NCBI GenBank assembly: GCA_013331225.1
Contig: DUGV01000071.1
Coordinates: forward strand, 1 to 7,431
Length of the DNA: 7,431 nucleotides
Direction of reading: 5' to 3'
Origin: Methanolinea sp.
GTDB lineage: Archaea; Halobacteriota; Methanomicrobia; Methanomicrobiales; Methanospirillaceae
Part shown: piece after piece, positions 5,783-7,431 of the stretch
Position numbering within the stretch: position 1 is the first letter of the stretch
Layout: each line of letters opens with the position of its first letter
Program-made: the position numbers and the translations under genes
Notes under the pieces: model-generated
The model's database searches: none
Seen by the model: the letters and a program-made list of their open reading frames with translations, nothing else
What the model was told of the DNA's origin: nothing

Positions 5783-6235
5783 GTCATCCTGTTTTCCTGG
5801 CTCTATTCGCCATCACAAATCCAGCTTTACTGCCAATGGGCGGGAAGACATGGTCACTTTTTCATTGTATGTCTTCCATCCCCAGTCGCGGGGTCTGCCT
5901 TTTCGCCATCACCTTCGAGTTTTTCTTCCTGATGTTTTCCCCCTCTTTCATGGTATTGGAGATTTATTTCAGAATGAGTAACTCACTCCCCGACAGGGAC
6001 CCCGATCTCCAATGCAGGAAAAAGCATGCCGTGGCCTGGTTCGGCCTTAAATCTGCACTAAAGGGAATTGTTATCGAGGGTGTGCAAGTGGCGGTCCTTT
6101 GCATGATTTATGGACGCGGGGGTTTTCCTTGCCCCCTGCCCGATGGGGGATATTTTCCTCGCTTTTTTCGTTCCACTCGCGGCCGGACACTCCTGCCATC
6201 ACTCGATCGGCAATTAACCGGGGAGGGGTGGGGGC

Positions 6236-6245
6236 TTATATTGAA
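6236..6245. promoter_or_regulatory. TATA-like box, usable on either strand
   Basis: The plus strand reads CTTATATTGA and the minus strand TCAATATAAG; both fit a TATA box. On the plus strand transcription would start near 6266 and give the 195-aa gene a leader of about 80 bases. On the minus strand it would start near 6214, just upstream of the small frame at 6199-6071. Another possible plus-strand box, GATTATG, is at 6294-6300. Confidence 0.35.
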
Positions 6246-6260
6246 CCGTTCTTTGCCATA

Positions 6261-6280
6261 CCGGGAGATGCGTGTCCCGG
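6261..6280 (+). repeat. GC-rich hairpin in the leader of the 195-aa gene
   Basis: CCGGGA (6261-6266) and TCCCGG (6275-6280) form a six-base stem with an eight-base loop, about 60 bases upstream of the GTG start. If the leader begins at or before this point the hairpin would be in the mRNA; no known riboswitch is recognised. Confidence 0.4.
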
Positions 6281-6327
6281 GATGATGCAGAAAGATTATG
6301 GTGCAATTGGAGAATACCCCGATAAGA

Positions 6328-6333
6328 GGAGGG
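6328..6333 (+). promoter_or_regulatory. Strong ribosome binding site before a GTG start
   Basis: GGAGGG lies ten bases upstream of GTG at 6344. The in-frame TAA at 6323-6325 rules out any longer form, and no other start lies between, so this site decides the GTG. Confidence 0.75.
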
Positions 6334-6343
6334 AGACCACAGC

Positions 6344-6931
6344 GTGCCATTCTGCCCGGACTGCGGGGCCAGGCTCGAGGCGGGATCGAAGTACTGCACC
6401 GATTGCGGGGCGCGGGTACCGGTGGATTTGGATAGCGGACCAGTATTTGACGCAGCCATAGAATCGACCGGGGCTGAGACGGTGGTCGCGATCATACCGA
6501 ACCTTATGAGGGTCCGGGGCCTGGGAATCCTCCTGAAGGGGCCGGTGTGGCAACACCTCGTCCTGACATCCCAGCGAATTATCGTCGTGCAGCGCAGCAG
6601 GAAGGGGCTTGATCGCTTGAAGCAGGATATCGGCATCATCGGGCCAGACTATGAATTCATTTTTTTGAAAACAATGAAACCGGAGCGAATCCTTGACGAG
6701 AATCCCGACAGCAAAGTAATTCCGCTCATCGAACTCGTCGCCCTGGAAGTCTTAAAATTTTCCAGTTACAGCACTGAAGATGGCATCGAGCCATACTGGC
6801 AGGTGCAGATCACGACGAAAAAAGGGATCCTGAAACTCAGAACCGATTATCACGATGATCCAGGTGAATATTTCCAGAATCCAGCCCTCAAACGACTTCT
6901 CGGAGAAAGGTTAGTCCTGCAGGAGATGTAA
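6344..6931 (+). CDS. Zinc-ribbon protein with one PH-like module
   Basis: Soluble protein of 195 residues starting with GTG, biochemical role unknown. The zinc ribbon has C4, C7, C18 and C21 (CPDC and CTDC). A hydrophobic strand region follows (45-65), then LVLTSQRIIVVQRS (72-85), which fits the first strands of a PH-like domain. The segment MKPERILDENPDS (111-123) matches MTPAEIMTESPDS in the first gene of the window (residues 157-169), followed in both by a strand and a E-L/I pair. The C-terminal part (150-195) is beta strands WQVQITTKKGILKL then a helix ending LLGERLVLQE. It therefore carries one copy of the module that occurs twice in the 391-residue protein. No membrane helix or signal peptide is seen. 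A strong GGAGGG site fixes the start. The downstream gap holds a ribbon remnant and no clear stop signal. Confidence 0.88.
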   Translation: MPFCPDCGARLEAGSKYCTDCGARVPVDLDSGPVFDAAIESTGAETVVAIIPNLMRVRGLGILLKGPVWQHLVLTSQRIIVVQRSRKGLDRLKQDIGIIGPDYEFIFLKTMKPERILDENPDSKVIPLIELVALEVLKFSSYSTEDGIEPYWQVQITTKKGILKLRTDYHDDPGEYFQNPALKRLLGERLVLQEM

Positions 6932-6988
6932 TGGGGCCCATGTCGAAGGGGGGAAGGGATCCATTTTGTTACCTGCAACTCTCCCTGC

Positions 6989-7054
6989 AGCCCTTTCTTT
7001 GGAAAAGCCATAAGTCCCGGGAAGTGATTCTGTGGCGACTGCGGCAATACACTG
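6989..7054 (+). pseudogene. Remnant of an eighth zinc ribbon
   Basis: One plus-strand frame reads SPFFGKAISPGK, a TGA (7025-7027), then FCGDCGNTL. This is the ribbon layout CxxCG-x9-CxxCG with exact spacing: the second CxxC (7031-7042) is intact, while the first pair is replaced by Ser (AGC, 6989-6991) and Phe (TTT, 6998-7000), each one base change from Cys (TGC, TGT). Restoring them gives CPFCGKAISPGK-x-FCGDCG, very like the ribbons in this window. After it the frame runs open to TGA at 7118-7120 without a recognisable domain. No start codon or ribosome binding site belongs to it. I take it as a fossil of a duplicated gene whose remainder was lost, partly under the promoter of the next gene. 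It could be chance, but the exact spacing speaks against that. Confidence 0.55.
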
Positions 7055-7108
7055 GGAAAAATCCCCTTGTTTGAGTGTTCCCGTCCGGAGTTGCTGTCCG
7101 TCTCCCGG

Positions 7109-7117
7109 AAATTAAAT
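7109..7117 (+). promoter_or_regulatory. TATA box for the exported TPR gene
   Basis: AAATTAAAT is centred 24 bases upstream of the ATG at 7137, the spacing of a leaderless archaeal gene. No ribosome binding site lies between. It overlaps the tail of the zinc-ribbon remnant. Confidence 0.55.
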
Positions 7118-7136
7118 TGATTACCTTGCCCGCCGA

Positions 7137-7431
7137 ATGCCTGCTATGCGGGGATTTTTCACATACCTTCCCCTGGTGCTACTCTCTGCTCTTCTGGTTC
7201 TCGCAGGAAACAGTTCAGGGGCAAATTTTTCCGATGATATCGCAGCCGGGGCCGAAATAAAGGCATTCTCATCTATCGACAACGCCTCGCTTGCCGTCTA
7301 CGCCGGGCAGAACGCCTTACAGAGCGGACGGTATGACGAGGCAGTCGAACATTTCTCCGAAGCGGTTGAGGCAGATCCTTCGTGGATGGCAGCCTGGTAT
7401 CTGAAAGCTTACAGCCTTGCTATGCTGAACA
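7137..7431 (+). CDS. Exported TPR protein, cut by the window edge
   Basis: The first 98 residues of a protein that runs off the right edge. A short basic start (MPAMRG) and a hydrophobic core (about 11-23, LPLVLLSALLVLA) form a signal peptide or N-terminal anchor, with likely cleavage near GNSSGA (24-29). A tetratricopeptide repeat follows (about 54-83) with GRYDEAVEHFSEAVEADP, and a second begins at 84 (AAWYLKAYSLAML). It resembles the lipoprotein at 3904-4404 in this pattern (GxYDEAVxxFxxAxxxDP, AW), but lacks a lipobox cysteine in the part seen. The ATG at 7137 fits the TATA box 24 bases upstream; the ATG at 7146 is the alternative. Its role outside the membrane is presumably protein binding; more cannot be said without the rest. 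Confidence 0.8.
   Translation, partial: MPAMRGFFTYLPLVLLSALLVLAGNSSGANFSDDIAAGAEIKAFSSIDNASLAVYAGQNALQSGRYDEAVEHFSEAVEADPSWMAAWYLKAYSLAMLN

Larger units (their letters stand above)
5562..5951 (-). pseudogene. Possible broken gene, three in-frame stops
   Basis: Reading one minus-strand frame from the ATG at 5951 gives about 130 codons with only three stops (two TGA, one TAA). Segments look protein-like: MKEGENIRKKNSK, then KSDHVFPPIGSKAGFVMAN, then VLPRRILDWQEKGPKLRHL, then MLVEIVIGGVYQEVSKDD. The first 29 codons prefer G or C at the third position, as the real genes here do. The two TGA could have been TGG. I recognise no family, and three stops in 130 codons is not far below chance, so this is weak. 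The downstream end runs into the start of the 191-aa gene in another frame. Confidence 0.2.
5588..6235. other. Gene-free stretch with inverted repeats
   Basis: No intact gene is convincing in this stretch. The plus strand is pyrimidine-rich, which keeps its frames free of stop codons (one stays open from 5614 to 6285) but the products are rich in Phe, Ser and Pro without domains, so I do not call them. The minus strand, purine-rich as archaeal coding strands tend to be, has a frame at 5951-5562 broken by three stops and a 42-codon frame at 6199-6071 with an ATG and a TATA-like box upstream. Three inverted repeats lie in or beside the stretch and are listed separately. It separates two divergent zinc-ribbon genes and may hold a decayed gene or an untranslated RNA. 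Confidence 0.5.

Noticed and set aside
5614..6285. A 223-codon open frame on the plus strand
   Set aside because: The strand is pyrimidine-rich, so stop codons are rare in several frames at once; the product is rich in Phe, Ser and Arg, has no domain and no ribosome binding site.
7025..7027. TGA before FCGDCG read as selenocysteine
   Set aside because: Two ribbon cysteines are lost as well, there is no start codon, and no selenocysteine element is visible; decay is simpler.
7075..7260. A 61-codon frame on the plus strand
   Set aside because: It is in another frame over the signal peptide of the TPR gene at 7137, which has a TPR repeat and a promoter.

Overview
The window reads as chromosomal DNA of a euryarchaeon, most likely a methanogen of the Methanomicrobiales type. 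The evidence is short TATA-like boxes about 25 bases upstream of ATG with no ribosome binding site (leaderless style), T-run transcription stops, a moderately GC-rich base composition, a lipoprotein signal, and protein families (double-CxxC zinc ribbon fused to small PH-like or membrane domains, PrsW) that are expanded in such archaea. The order-level assignment is inference; no marker gene is present. No rRNA, tRNA, CRISPR array or insertion sequence was seen.

Nine genes are supported. Seven encode proteins with the same small zinc ribbon, CxxC-x10-CxxC. In order they are: a 391-residue soluble protein with two PH-like modules (80-1255, +); a two-helix membrane protein with a PH-like domain (1470-2132, -); its soluble paralog, divergently oriented (2364-2840, +); a PrsW-type intramembrane protease with the ribbon at its C-terminus (3049-3867, +); a TM2-like membrane protein (4509-4949, +); a soluble 191-residue protein (4969-5544, -); and a 195-residue PH-like protein starting with GTG (6344-6931, +). 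The other two are exported TPR proteins: a lipoprotein (3904-4404, -) and one cut by the right edge (7137 onward, +).

Between 6931 and 7137 lies what looks like the fossil of an eighth zinc ribbon, with two of four cysteines substituted and an in-frame TGA. From 5545 to 6343 there is a stretch of about 800 bases without a convincing intact gene. It holds inverted repeats, promoter-like boxes and a possible broken reading frame.

The genes alternate strand and mostly have their own start and stop signals, so this is not a classical operon. It looks like a locus where zinc-ribbon genes have been duplicated, recombined with different C-terminal or N-terminal partners, and sometimes lost. A working picture, which is inference, is a membrane-associated signalling or quality-control set: an intramembrane protease, membrane-anchored and soluble versions of one PH-like domain, a TM2 protein and exported TPR lipoproteins, linked by a common zinc-ribbon adaptor.
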